Both the position numbers and the translations under genes were made by a program. From NCBI RefSeq assembly GCF_002094855.1, contig NZ_ARYN01000001.1, positions 372,001-436,000 of the forward strand: DNA of 64,000 nucleotides. Direction: 5' to 3'. This document shows positions 8,021 through 16,645 of the stretch, piece by piece. Source of the stretch: Zunongwangia atlantica 22II14-10F7 (lineage in GTDB: Bacteria > Bacteroidota > Bacteroidia > Flavobacteriales > Flavobacteriaceae). A model generated the notes under the pieces. The model did not search any database. It saw only the letters and a program-made list of their open reading frames with translations, and was not told where the DNA came from. Position 1 is the first letter of the stretch. The number at the start of each line of letters is the position of its first letter.

Positions 8021-9889
8021 CTAACTCTCCATTTTCTCCATTAACTCGAACCATCTTTCGGTTTTTGTTTCGATCTGTTGTTCGATATCTTTAAGTTCTA
8101 ATGAAGTTTTATCGATTTCTTCTCCGCTCATCTCCTCAAGGAATTTTTGCTGTACGGCTTCTTTTTTCTTTTCGAGTTTAGCGATCTCTTTTTCTAATTT
8201 TTGATATTCCTTTTGCTCGTTATAGCTCAGTTTTGTTCCTGTGCTACCGTCTTTCCAATCGTTTTTGGAGGTTTTATCGCTGGTTTCTTTCTGCTCTTCA
8301 GGAGCATCTAAGCTTCCCTCATAAGCACGGTAATCTGAATAATTTCCGGGGAAATCTTCAATTTTTTGATTTCCGGGGAAAACAAATAAATGATCTACGA
8401 TCTTATCCATAAAATAACGGTCGTGAGAAACCACCAATAAACATCCTGGATAATCTAGTAGAAAACTTTCTAAGACATTTAGGGTAACAATGTCCAGATC
8501 GTTGGTGGGCTCATCTAAAATTAAAAAGTTTGGATTCTGAATCAAAACCGTACATAAATACAAGCGTTTTTTCTCGCCACCACTTAATTTTTCTACAAAA
8601 TCATATTGCTTTTTACGGTCGAAAAGAAAACGCTCTAATAATTGCTGAGCAGAAATTTGCCGACCTTTTTTAAGCGGAATAAAATCACCGAAATCCCGAA
8701 TTACATCAATAACTTTTTGTCCCGGTTTTACTTTTATCCCGTTTTGCGTGTAATACCCAAATTTAATGGTTTCCCCAACCACAACTTTACCCGTGTCAGG
8801 TTTTAGTTTTCCGGTAAGAATGTTTAAAAATGTTGATTTTCCGGTTCCGTTCTTTCCAATAATCCCTGCACGTTCTCCTTTCTGAAAATTATAGTCGAAA
8901 TTGTCGAAAAGCGTCTTATTCTCGAAGCTTTTAGAGATGTTATGGAGCTCGACCATTTTACTGCCAAGGCGTTCCATATTAATTTCCAGTTGTACCTGGT
9001 GGTCTTTACGGCGTTTAGAAGCTTTGGCTTTTATTTCGTGAAAATCGTCGATTCTGGATTTCGATTTTGTGGTACGAGCCTTTGGCTGGCGACGCATCCA
9101 GTCTAATTCTTTTTTAAAAAGCTGCTTTGCTTTTTCGGTATTAGTATTTTCCAGTTCTATTCTGGATTCTTTTTTATCTAAGTAATAGGAATAGTTTCCT
9201 TTATAAGTATAAAGCAGACCTTCATCTAATTCTACGATCTCGTTACACACGCGTTCTAAGAAATAGCGATCGTGAGTCACCATAAAAATGGTAAAGTTTT
9301 CTTTTCTAAAGAATTCCTCTAACCATTCGATCATATCTAGATCTAAATGGTTAGTAGGCTCGTCCATAATAATAAAATCAGGTTTTTTGAGCAGCATATT
9401 AGCCAGTGCCAATCGCTTTTTTTGTCCTCCTGAAAGATTTTTTACTTCTTTTTGTAGATCTTCTAATTTTAGCTGAAAAAGGATTTGTTTATACTGCGTT
9501 TCGAAATCCCAGGCCTGTGCTGCGTCCATATCCTCAAAAGCTTTTTGATAAGCTTCAGTATCTGAAGGATTTTCTAAAGCAGCTTCGTAGCGTTTGATAA
9601 TTTCAAGCGTATCATTTTCCGAAGAAAAGATGGTCTGTTCAATAGTTAAATTTGGATCTAAGTCAGGTTCCTGAGGTAAAAAAGCGGTCTTAATATTCTT
9701 ACGGTATACTACATTTCCTTCATCGGGTGTGTCAAAACCGGCAAGAATATTTAATAGGGAAGTTTTTCCAGTGCCGTTTTTAGCGACAAAACCAACTTTT
9801 TGACCTTCGTTAATTCCGAAGGATATATTAGTAAATAAAACACGTTCGCCGTAAGACTTTGCAATATTTTCTACAGAAAGGTAATTCAC
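8021..9889 (-). CDS. ABC-F family ATPase (Uup-like)
   Basis: Soluble protein with two fused ABC domains and no membrane segments, the plan of ABC-F proteins that act on ribosomes or, for Uup, in DNA and ribosome homeostasis. The first Walker A AKNGTGKT is at 36-43 with signature LSGGQKKRLALA. The second Walker A GKNGTGKST is near 343-351 with signature LSGGEKKRLYLC. Both Walker B motifs read IMDEPTNHLD / ILDEPTNDLD. A linker with arginine- and lysine-rich helices separates the domains. After about residue 540 comes a charged coiled coil (KLEKEIAKLEKKKEAVQQK), which is the Uup DNA-binding-type tail. Uup is the best match, though other ABC-F subtypes are possible. Confidence 0.88.
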   Translation of the reverse strand: MNYLSVENIAKSYGERVLFTNISFGINEGQKVGFVAKNGTGKTSLLNILAGFDTPDEGNVVYRKNIKTAFLPQEPDLDPNLTIEQTIFSSENDTLEIIKRYEAALENPSDTEAYQKAFEDMDAAQAWDFETQYKQILFQLKLEDLQKEVKNLSGGQKKRLALANMLLKKPDFIIMDEPTNHLDLDMIEWLEEFFRKENFTIFMVTHDRYFLERVCNEIVELDEGLLYTYKGNYSYYLDKKESRIELENTNTEKAKQLFKKELDWMRRQPKARTTKSKSRIDDFHEIKAKASKRRKDHQVQLEINMERLGSKMVELHNISKSFENKTLFDNFDYNFQKGERAGIIGKNGTGKSTFLNILTGKLKPDTGKVVVGETIKFGYYTQNGIKVKPGQKVIDVIRDFGDFIPLKKGRQISAQQLLERFLFDRKKQYDFVEKLSGGEKKRLYLCTVLIQNPNFLILDEPTNDLDIVTLNVLESFLLDYPGCLLVVSHDRYFMDKIVDHLFVFPGNQKIEDFPGNYSDYRAYEGSLDAPEEQKETSDKTSKNDWKDGSTGTKLSYNEQKEYQKLEKEIAKLEKKKEAVQQKFLEEMSGEEIDKTSLELKDIEQQIETKTERWFELMEKMES

Positions 9890-9966
9890 AATTGATCAGT
9901 TTATCCGCAAATAAAGTTAAATTATCGAGATTGATGTTAATTATTTTATTATTAATCAGCAACAAT

Positions 9967-9974
9967 TATATTTG
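9967..9974 (+). promoter_or_regulatory. -7 box TATATTTG at the head of the polysaccharide locus
   Basis: Perfect TAnnTTTG match directly before the wza-like gene. Initiation a few bases downstream would leave almost no leader for the GTG at 9985 but about 16-18 bases for the ATG at 9997, which favours the latter start. No TTG at the normal -33 distance was found, so this is a candidate only. Confidence 0.4.
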
Positions 9975-9996
9975 TTAAAAATTCGTGAAGCTCCCT

Positions 9997-10788
9997 ATGC
10001 CGAGATTTTTAGTATTCTTAGTGCTTACACTTGTATTACTGTCGACCTCATGTATCTCTACAAAAAAGTTATCCTATTTACAGGAAGACAAAGCTAGTAT
10101 CGATAGTATCGTTGAAGTGCACCGTTTAAATAAACCTTACCGGATACAGATAGGGGATCTTCTTAGTATTCGAGTAAAAGCATTAGATCAGGATATCGTT
10201 GGGATGTTTAACCCAATAGATGAAGGGAATGCCAATGCTACCGGAGAAGAACGAATGTATTACGATGGTTTTTCTGTAGATGAACATGGAAATATTCGTG
10301 TGCCTACTTTAGGGGAAGTTAATGTAATGGGGTATACAGTTGAAGAAATTAGGGAACAAATAGAAGAGCGACTCCTATCCGAATATTTTAAACAGGAAGC
10401 GAATATTTTTGTTACTGTAAAACTTGCAGGTATTCGTTATACGACGATTGGAGAAATTGGAGCAGGAAGTAATGTGCTCTATAAAGAGCGAGTGACTATT
10501 ATGGAGGCTATTGCTAATGCTGGTGGAATTAGCGATGTTGGAAATCGAGAAGATGTAAAAATTTTGAGACAATATCCGCATGGAGAAGAAGTCCATCATA
10601 TCGATTTGACTAATCTCGACGCTGTTAAAAGCGAATACTATTACATCCAGCCAAACGACTTAATTATTGTAGATCCATTGCCACAAAAATCATTGGGATC
10701 TGGAACAACGGGCTTAGAGAGCTTTAGAACTATTGCTACGGTGGTATCCTTATTATCAACATCAATATTGTTATTTACCAGGCTATAA
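9997..10788 (+). CDS. Outer-membrane polysaccharide export lipoprotein, Wza type
   Basis: Lipoprotein of the Wza/KpsD family, which forms the outer-membrane exit channel for capsule or exopolysaccharide. From the ATG at 9997 a signal peptide ends in the lipobox LSTSC with the acylated Cys at residue 19. The export domain starts around PYRIQIGDLLSIRV (about 47-60) and continues to VTVKLAG. One SLBB-type domain follows (about 148-230, TTIGEIGAG...). The C-terminus is a hydrophobic segment (about 246-262), as in other Bacteroidota members. At 263 residues it is shorter than E. coli Wza (about 380), again normal for the phylum. A GTG at 9985 would add four residues. Its stop codon overlaps the wzc start (TAATG), so the two are translationally coupled. 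Confidence 0.92.
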   Translation: MPRFLVFLVLTLVLLSTSCISTKKLSYLQEDKASIDSIVEVHRLNKPYRIQIGDLLSIRVKALDQDIVGMFNPIDEGNANATGEERMYYDGFSVDEHGNIRVPTLGEVNVMGYTVEEIREQIEERLLSEYFKQEANIFVTVKLAGIRYTTIGEIGAGSNVLYKERVTIMEAIANAGGISDVGNREDVKILRQYPHGEEVHHIDLTNLDAVKSEYYYIQPNDLIIVDPLPQKSLGSGTTGLESFRTIATVVSLLSTSILLFTRL

Positions 10789-13283
10789 TGGCACATGAAG
10801 ACGATCACATATCAGATGTAGGTTCAACTTTCGATTTTAAGGGATTTGTTCTTAAAGTAATTAGTTACTGGAAATTAATTTTGTTTTCTATCACGGTGAG
10901 TTTAGCCGTAGCTTATTATAATAACGTAAGGAAATTACCGGTATATCGTTTACAGAATTTAATCTCTATCAAAGACGATCAAAATCCCTTTTTTACCAGT
11001 AATACCAGTTTAACTTTCAACTGGGGAGGAACTTCAGATAAAGTCAATACTGCAATTACTATTTTGGGTTCAAGAACGCATAATGAAGAGGTTGTAGAGA
11101 AACTGGGGTTTTATGTAGATTATAAAGAGGATGGAGAATACCAGCGAATAGATGCTTATGGTAGCACACCTTTTGATGTTATCGCAGATACTAGTAAGTT
11201 TCAGGCACTAGGTGTGAATTATACCATTCAGGTTGTAGATGAAAATCGTTTTACGATATCTGCTGCTATTCCAGACAATTTTACTGTACAATCTTATGGT
11301 TCGAAGGATAAGGAGGGAAGGAGTGTTTCTTTAACAGAATTCAACGAGCAATTCGAATTTGGACAGAAAATAACTACTCCATTTCTCAATGCGGTAGTTA
11401 GGCGTAATGAGAATACCCTTCAGGAAGGGAAGAAATTCTACATAAGTTTTTTGAATTTTGATTCTGCCGTTTCCAGATATAAAAATGTTTCTGTGAAGCC
11501 AGAGTCTAATGGAGCTTCAGTTTTACAACTAGCTCAGACTGGGAACAATAAAGCAAGAATTGTAGATTATCTTAATGGTTCTGTTAAAGTGCTTAGTGAC
11601 AATATGCTTGCAAGAAAGAATCTTTTTGCGACCAAAACCATCGCTTTTATTGACAGTAGCTTAAATGTAAAGTCAAGAGAACTAAGATTAGTAGAAAGCG
11701 AGCTGAATTCTTACAAGAACGATAATGAGATATTAGATATTTCTGCTGAAAGTCAGCAATTATCCTCAAAATTATTAGAATTAGATTCCAGGAAAGAAGA
11801 GATTGCACGTCAATTATCTTACTATAGAACTTTAAAAACCTACCTGGAAACCAGGACAGATTATTCAAATATTCCAGCGCCATCTGTAGCAGGGATTAGT
11901 GAAGGTAGTATTTCTTCAGCTGTGGCGAGATTAATTACTCTTGCTGAAGAACGCAGTAATTATCAATATACCTTGAAAGAAGGAGCACCCATTTTTGCTG
12001 ATATAGATCGACAGATAAATAGTGTGAAGTCTGTTTTACTTGAAAATATAAATAGTTCCAGAGGTCTTTTAGAAGAAGAAATAAGAGAGGTGAATGGGCG
12101 TATTTCGAATGCTGAAAAACAGATACGGGAACTACCTAAAGAAGAACAAGACTTACTTAAAATTCAGCGTAAATATAATATTAGTGAAAGTACTTACAAT
12201 CTTTTTCTGGAAAAGCGGAATGAGGCCGGACTTATAAAAGCTGCAAATGTAAGTGACGTACTTATTATTGATAAAGCGAAAGATATAGGTGGAGGAAAGA
12301 TTGGTCCTAATACTCAGCTTAATTATGTAATGGCAGTTATGGTTGGGGGTGTTATTCCGCTAACCTTTGTTTTCTTATTAGTTTTCCTTAATACTAATAT
12401 TCATAATGCCCAGGAAGTAGAACGATTATCTCCCATTCCTATTCTAGGAATGATTGGTAAGAGTAAAATGGATAGTAACCTGGCAGTTTTTGAAAGTCCT
12501 AAATCCTCTATTTCAGAAGGTTTTAGGGGACTGCGATCCAGTTTACAGTTTATGTATAAAAAGCAGGGAGTAGAGGGGGCGAAAACATTATTGATTACCT
12601 CTTCGGTTTCTGGTGAAGGAAAAACTTTTTGCGCGATGAATATGGCAACGGTTTTTGCTATGAGTGAGCGCAAAACCATCTTAGTAGGTCTCGATTTACG
12701 TAAACCAAAGATTTTTGATGATTTTGGACTGAATAACGATCTTGGGGTAAGTAATTATTTGATTCAGGATGCTACTTCGGAAGATATAATTCAAGAAAGT
12801 AAAATTCCTTTTCTGGATGTAATAACATCAGGGCCTGTACCTCCAAATCCGTCAGAGTTATTGATGAATGATCAGATGGAATTACTTATACAAGAGCTGA
12901 GAAAAAAATATGATTATATCATTTTAGATACTCCACCAATCGGTTTGGTAGCTGATGCATTAAATTTAGTAAAGCATGCAGATGCAACTATTTATATGGT
13001 TAGACAGGATTATACGAAAAGAGGAATGCTAGAGTCTATAAACCAGAAGTATGCTAAAGGCGAAATAAAGAATATAAGCTTTGTGCTTAACCATTTTGTG
13101 CATAGAGCAAAATATGGCTATGGTTACGGATACGGCTATGGATACGGCTATGGATACGGCTATGGATACGGCTATGGATACGGCTACGGATATAATCGTT
13201 ACAATAATGGTTATGGAGAGGCTCCATCTACAGCATCGCAGCTAAAAAAATCTTGGACAAAGTTTAAACGAAAGTTTGAGTAA
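10788..13283 (+). CDS. Wzc-type chain-length regulator and tyrosine autokinase
   Basis: Inner-membrane polysaccharide co-polymerase fused to a BY-kinase. One membrane helix lies near residues 28-46, a long periplasmic part with coiled coil (about 280-480) follows, then a second helix near 508-532. The cytoplasmic kinase has Walker A SGEGKT (608-613), the A' motif LVGLDLRKPK and a Walker B-like YDYIILDTPP. The C-terminus holds the tyrosine cluster that BY-kinases autophosphorylate. Here it is 14 Tyr strictly alternating with Gly (776-802), followed by NRYNNGY, encoded by a 12-base tandem repeat. It presumably governs chain length and export with the Wza protein, to which it is coupled by a one-base overlap. 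Confidence 0.95.
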   Translation: MAHEDDHISDVGSTFDFKGFVLKVISYWKLILFSITVSLAVAYYNNVRKLPVYRLQNLISIKDDQNPFFTSNTSLTFNWGGTSDKVNTAITILGSRTHNEEVVEKLGFYVDYKEDGEYQRIDAYGSTPFDVIADTSKFQALGVNYTIQVVDENRFTISAAIPDNFTVQSYGSKDKEGRSVSLTEFNEQFEFGQKITTPFLNAVVRRNENTLQEGKKFYISFLNFDSAVSRYKNVSVKPESNGASVLQLAQTGNNKARIVDYLNGSVKVLSDNMLARKNLFATKTIAFIDSSLNVKSRELRLVESELNSYKNDNEILDISAESQQLSSKLLELDSRKEEIARQLSYYRTLKTYLETRTDYSNIPAPSVAGISEGSISSAVARLITLAEERSNYQYTLKEGAPIFADIDRQINSVKSVLLENINSSRGLLEEEIREVNGRISNAEKQIRELPKEEQDLLKIQRKYNISESTYNLFLEKRNEAGLIKAANVSDVLIIDKAKDIGGGKIGPNTQLNYVMAVMVGGVIPLTFVFLLVFLNTNIHNAQEVERLSPIPILGMIGKSKMDSNLAVFESPKSSISEGFRGLRSSLQFMYKKQGVEGAKTLLITSSVSGEGKTFCAMNMATVFAMSERKTILVGLDLRKPKIFDDFGLNNDLGVSNYLIQDATSEDIIQESKIPFLDVITSGPVPPNPSELLMNDQMELLIQELRKKYDYIILDTPPIGLVADALNLVKHADATIYMVRQDYTKRGMLESINQKYAKGEIKNISFVLNHFVHRAKYGYGYGYGYGYGYGYGYGYGYGYGYGYNRYNNGYGEAPSTASQLKKSWTKFKRKFE
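13131..13190 (+). repeat. 12-base tandem repeat encoding (YG)n in the kinase tail
   Basis: Four exact copies of TACGGCTATGGA (13131-13178) plus a fifth copy with one change (13179-13190), inside a longer alternating Tyr-Gly stretch (13113-13193). The unit is a multiple of three, so gain or loss of copies by slippage would change the number of phosphorylatable tyrosines without a frameshift. Confidence 0.9.
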
Positions 13284-13294
13284 TATTTTGAGTA

Positions 13295-13307
13295 ATTAGT
13301 GAATAGT
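13295..13307. repeat. Left inverted repeat flanking the four-helix-bundle gene
   Basis: ATTAGTGAATAGT is the reverse complement, with one mismatch, of ACTAATCACTAAT at 13683-13695. The pair brackets the four-helix-bundle gene exactly. Both flanks also contain degenerate ATTAGTGA-like heptamers in tandem. Confidence 0.5.
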
Positions 13308-13324
13308 AAATAGATTTATTTGTT

Positions 13325-13687
13325 GTGGATCATAAAGATTTGGATGTTTGGAAAAAGAGTATGGAGCTTGTTGAGCATACTTATAAAATTACCTCAAGTT
13401 TTCCTGCAAGTGAAATGTATGGTTTAACAAATCAACTTAGAAGAGCATCGGTTTCCGTTGTATCAAATATAGCCGAAGGATCCGGGAGGAAATTTGATAA
13501 AGAATTACTTTATTTTTTGAATGTTTCCTTGGGATCTTTAGCTGAACTTGAAACTCAAATTGAGATAGCATATAGACTTAGTTTTATCTCGGATGTAGAA
13601 GATACTTTCCAGTTAGTAACTGAAACACGAAAATTAATAATTGGTTTTAGGAATTATATAAATAAACGCCAAAACACTGATGACTAA
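13325..13687 (+). CDS. Four-helix-bundle protein (23S rRNA intervening-sequence family)
   Basis: A 120-residue all-helical protein of the family first seen in 23S rRNA intervening sequences. The family pattern is clear: DHKDLDVWKKSMELV at the N-terminus, then LTNQLRRASVSVVSNIAEGSGR, then a helix ending in GSLAELETQIEIA. Function in free-standing genes is unknown. Start is GTG at 13325; no ATG offers a full helix 1. It stands between wzc and the permease gene, bracketed by near-perfect 13-base inverted repeats, the right one overlapping its stop codon. That suggests the gene arrived as a small cassette. No rRNA is nearby. Confidence 0.85.
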   Translation: MDHKDLDVWKKSMELVEHTYKITSSFPASEMYGLTNQLRRASVSVVSNIAEGSGRKFDKELLYFLNVSLGSLAELETQIEIAYRLSFISDVEDTFQLVTETRKLIIGFRNYINKRQNTDD

Positions 13688-13695
13688 TCACTAAT
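13683..13695. repeat. Right inverted repeat flanking the four-helix-bundle gene
   Basis: ACTAATCACTAAT, the partner of 13295-13307 with 12 of 13 bases matching in inverted orientation. It overlaps the TAA stop codon of the four-helix-bundle gene and is followed by further degenerate copies (ACCAATTAAC). Confidence 0.5.
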
Positions 13696-13713
13696 AACCA
13701 ATTAACTGAAGCT

Positions 13714-14565
13714 ATGAATGATGAATGGTTATATGAAATTTCGCCTAAGCGTAAATTAATTGATCTTAATTTTAAGGAGATCTGGCGGTATAAGGATCTG
13801 TTGGTCTTGTTTGTTAAGAGAGACATAACCACTGTTTATAAACAGACAATTTTAGGTCCGCTTTGGTTTTTTATTCAGCCGTTATTTACTTCAGTTATAT
13901 ATACTTTAGTTTTCAATAACATAGCTAGTGTATCAACTGGAGCCGTGCCTAGTTTCTTATTCAATCTAACAGGTATTACGGCATGGAATTATTTTAATCA
14001 ATGTTTTACCAGTACCTCAAATACTTTTAATCAGAACGCAGCATTATTTGGAAAGGTCTATTTTCCAAGAGTTATAGTTCCTCTTAGCAAGGTTATCGCC
14101 GGATTGGTGAAATTTGGAATACAAATATTGATATTGATTGTCTTTTACTTTTATTTTATTCTCAAAGGAACTTCTATTTTGCCAAATAGTAATATTGTAT
14201 TATTTCCGGTTTATGTATTGTTAATGGCTCTAATGGGCTTAGGTTTTGGAATGATCATATCAGCAATGACCACCAAGTATAGAGACTTAACGGTGCTTAT
14301 AGGCTTTGCTACCTCTTTACTTGTTTATATTTCGGCAGTTCCTTACCCTTTAAGTCAGGTAAAAGAGAAAATGCCAGATATTGCCTGGGTTGTCCAATTA
14401 AATCCGCTAACTCAAATCATAGAAGGTTTTAGATATATGATTTTGGATGAAGGGATTTTTGATCTAACGTCTTTTGTCTATACTGTTGTAATTAGTGTAT
14501 TTATCTTTCTGATTGGTTTGATTGTATTTAACAAAACAGAGAAAAACTTTATAGATACGGTATAG
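13714..14565 (+). CDS. ABC-2 polysaccharide exporter permease, Wzm type
   Basis: Membrane permease of the Wzm/KpsM/TagG class, which with its ATPase moves a lipid-linked polysaccharide across the inner membrane. The amphipathic N-terminus LNFKEIWRYKDLLVLFVKRDITTVYKQTILGP is highly characteristic. Six hydrophobic segments follow and the last loop has LNPLTQIIEGFRYMIL. The 283-residue length is normal. The matching ATPase is two genes downstream (15386), separated by a pyruvyltransferase gene that starts two bases after this stop codon, so permease, transferase and ATPase appear to be one transcription unit. Confidence 0.92.
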   Translation: MNDEWLYEISPKRKLIDLNFKEIWRYKDLLVLFVKRDITTVYKQTILGPLWFFIQPLFTSVIYTLVFNNIASVSTGAVPSFLFNLTGITAWNYFNQCFTSTSNTFNQNAALFGKVYFPRVIVPLSKVIAGLVKFGIQILILIVFYFYFILKGTSILPNSNIVLFPVYVLLMALMGLGFGMIISAMTTKYRDLTVLIGFATSLLVYISAVPYPLSQVKEKMPDIAWVVQLNPLTQIIEGFRYMILDEGIFDLTSFVYTVVISVFIFLIGLIVFNKTEKNFIDTV

Positions 14566-14567
14566 AC

Positions 14568-15368
14568 ATGAAAGAAATTCCTCTATTTTACTGGTCTTCT
14601 ATAAAATTCGAAGGCAAACAGAAAGAGAATTACGGTGATCTATTAAGTAAATATTTGATAGAAAAAATATCAGGGAAGAAAGTTAAATGGGTGCACCCTA
14701 AAAAGCAGGCCTGGTATAATTATAACAAAAAGAATTTTTTAGGTATTGGAAGTATTCTTGCTCACGCTACTAAAAATAGTATTGTATGGGGGAGTGGTAT
14801 AATAGATCAAACTCATCCTATTGAGAAAGCAGATTTTAGAGCAGTAAGAGGTCCAAAAACCCGAGCACGACTTTTAGAACTTGGTTTTGATTGTCCAGAA
14901 GTTTACGGTGACCCTGCATTGTTGTTGCCGGAATTTTATAGCCCAGAAGTCAGGAAGGATTACAAGATAGGGATTGTTCCCCATTATGTAGATTATCGTG
15001 AAGTCAAAAATAAATATGGTAAAGATCCAGAAGTAAATGTAATAGATCTGCTTACAGATAATATAGAAAAAACTACAAAAGAGATTCTTAAATGCGAAAA
15101 GATAATTTCGTCCTCCTTACATGGAATTATCGTCGCACACGCCTATGATATACCGGCGGCATTTATAGAGGTTTCTAATAAAATTTTTGGTGATGGTGTT
15201 AAATTTCAGGATTATTTTTTATCTGTAGGCATAACAAATGCTACTAAAATGATAATTTCAGATACTGAATTAAATACCTTTGAAGGCGAAAATCTGGAAT
15301 TTCTATTACCAAATGCTGAGGTATTAAGGAAACGAAAAACTGATCTTCATAATAGTTGCCCTTTTTAA
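14568..15368 (+). CDS. Polysaccharide pyruvyltransferase family protein (first copy)
   Basis: Member of the CsaB/WcaK-like family, which transfers pyruvate from PEP onto sugar hydroxyls as a ketal. Seen here are the N-terminal NYGDLLSKYLIEKI segment (about 22-35), IVWGSGIID, DFRAVRGPKTRARLLELG (about 93-110), the VYGDPALLLP motif, and near the C-terminus the conserved ISSSLHGIIVAHAY with the family's Ser/His pair. It is 266 residues, shorter than many members. It lies between the permease and ATPase genes of the exporter. The enzyme family is clear; the acceptor sugar is unknown. Some members of the superfamily are annotated only by fold, so pyruvylation itself is an inference. Confidence 0.85.
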   Translation: MKEIPLFYWSSIKFEGKQKENYGDLLSKYLIEKISGKKVKWVHPKKQAWYNYNKKNFLGIGSILAHATKNSIVWGSGIIDQTHPIEKADFRAVRGPKTRARLLELGFDCPEVYGDPALLLPEFYSPEVRKDYKIGIVPHYVDYREVKNKYGKDPEVNVIDLLTDNIEKTTKEILKCEKIISSSLHGIIVAHAYDIPAAFIEVSNKIFGDGVKFQDYFLSVGITNATKMIISDTELNTFEGENLEFLLPNAEVLRKRKTDLHNSCPF

Positions 15369-15385
15369 AATTAAGACTTGAAATT

Positions 15386-16645
15386 ATGAGTGTAATTCTA
15401 AAGGCTGAAAATATTTCTAAACAATATCGCTTAGGGATTGTTGGTACAGGTACTCTAAGCCATGACTTAAACCGTTGGTGGCATTATATTCAAGGAAAAG
15501 AAGATCCTTATTTGAAGGTAGGTGCTGTAAATGATAGGTCCGCTAAGGCAAATGAAGATTATGTCTGGGCGCTTAGAGATATCAATTTTGAGGTCAAAAC
15601 AGGTGAAGTATTAGGCATTATTGGTAAAAACGGAGCTGGAAAATCTACATTATTAAAATTACTCTCTAGAGTAACATCCCCAACCACAGGAAGCATAAAG
15701 ACTAAAGGAAGAATTGCTTCTCTTTTAGAAGTAGGAACCGGGTTTCATCCAGAGCTTACAGGTAGGGAGAATATCTATTTGAACGGTGCGATTTTAGGAA
15801 TGACTAAACCTGAAATCAAAGCCAAAATAGATGAAATAATTGCTTTTTCTGGATGCGAGATGTATATTGATACTCCCGTTAAAAGGTATAGTAGTGGAAT
15901 GCGTGTTAGGTTAGGTTTTGCAGTTGCCGCGCATTTAGAACCCGAAATTTTAGTAGTTGATGAAGTTTTAGCCGTCGGCGATGCCGAGTTCCAAAAAAAA
16001 GCACTTGGCAAAATGCGAGATCTTTCTACCGGTGAAGGTAGAACCGTACTTTTTGTAAGTCATAATATGGCGAGTGTTCAGAATTTATGTACCCGTGGGA
16101 TAGTTTTGGAGAATGGGGAAATATTTTTCGCGGGTAGAATAGAAGAAGCCATTGGTAATTACCTATCATCAAAGGATCAAAAATTCAGCTTTAGTAGTTC
16201 TGGAAGAGTTAAAAAGTCAGATAAAATATGCATTCAAAACCTTAAAATTCTAAATGAATTTAATACTGAAATAGAAACAATTTTATCTGGAGAAACACTA
16301 TGTTTTGAAATTAGATTGATTGCAGCTGAAAATCTGAATTCATTGCATATAGGCCTGGGATTTTATAGTAATGAAGAAATCCCGCAGTTTCATTGTTCAA
16401 CAGAAACTTTAAATCAACCTTACTTCAATATTCAAAAAGGAGAAAATACTGTTTATTTAGAAATACCAAAATGGCCTTTAGCTTCAGGAAATTATTATCT
16501 TAATATTTATTTGAGATACGAGAATGAAACTATAGATTACATAAAAGAAGCAATTTGGATAAAATCTGAAAAAGGAGATTTTTATAACACAGGTTTTTTA
16601 CCAAGCTGGAATAAAGGGTTTATGTGCGAATATGAGTGGAAATAG
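15386..16645 (+). CDS. Polysaccharide exporter ATPase, Wzt type, with C-terminal domain
   Basis: ATPase partner of the Wzm-like permease. Start is ATG 15386, where MSVILKAENISKQYRLG aligns with the family; an upstream TTG would add ten residues overlapping the preceding gene. Walker A GKNGAGKST is at 80-88, the signature YSSGMRVRLGFAVAAH near 168-183 and Walker B LVVDEVLAVGD directly after. Residues from about 265 to 419 form a beta-rich extension like the Wzt carbohydrate-binding domain, which in known O-antigen exporters recognises the modified non-reducing end of the chain. Its 3' end overlaps the second pyruvyltransferase gene by 14 bases. Confidence 0.93.
   Translation: MSVILKAENISKQYRLGIVGTGTLSHDLNRWWHYIQGKEDPYLKVGAVNDRSAKANEDYVWALRDINFEVKTGEVLGIIGKNGAGKSTLLKLLSRVTSPTTGSIKTKGRIASLLEVGTGFHPELTGRENIYLNGAILGMTKPEIKAKIDEIIAFSGCEMYIDTPVKRYSSGMRVRLGFAVAAHLEPEILVVDEVLAVGDAEFQKKALGKMRDLSTGEGRTVLFVSHNMASVQNLCTRGIVLENGEIFFAGRIEEAIGNYLSSKDQKFSFSSSGRVKKSDKICIQNLKILNEFNTEIETILSGETLCFEIRLIAAENLNSLHIGLGFYSNEEIPQFHCSTETLNQPYFNIQKGENTVYLEIPKWPLASGNYYLNIYLRYENETIDYIKEAIWIKSEKGDFYNTGFLPSWNKGFMCEYEWK

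Noticed and set aside
13113-13193. CRISPR-like or phase-variable frameshift repeat
   Set aside because: The repeat is directly tandem without spacers and its unit is 12 bases, so it stays in frame. It is a protein-coding microsatellite.
13325-13687. rRNA intervening sequence because of the four-helix-bundle gene
   Set aside because: No 23S rRNA sequence is near; the gene lies between polysaccharide export genes.
15356-15386. TTG start of the Wzt-like ATPase at 15356
   Set aside because: It would place ten extra residues inside the end of the pyruvyltransferase gene. The ATG at 15386 begins exactly where the conserved ABC domain begins.
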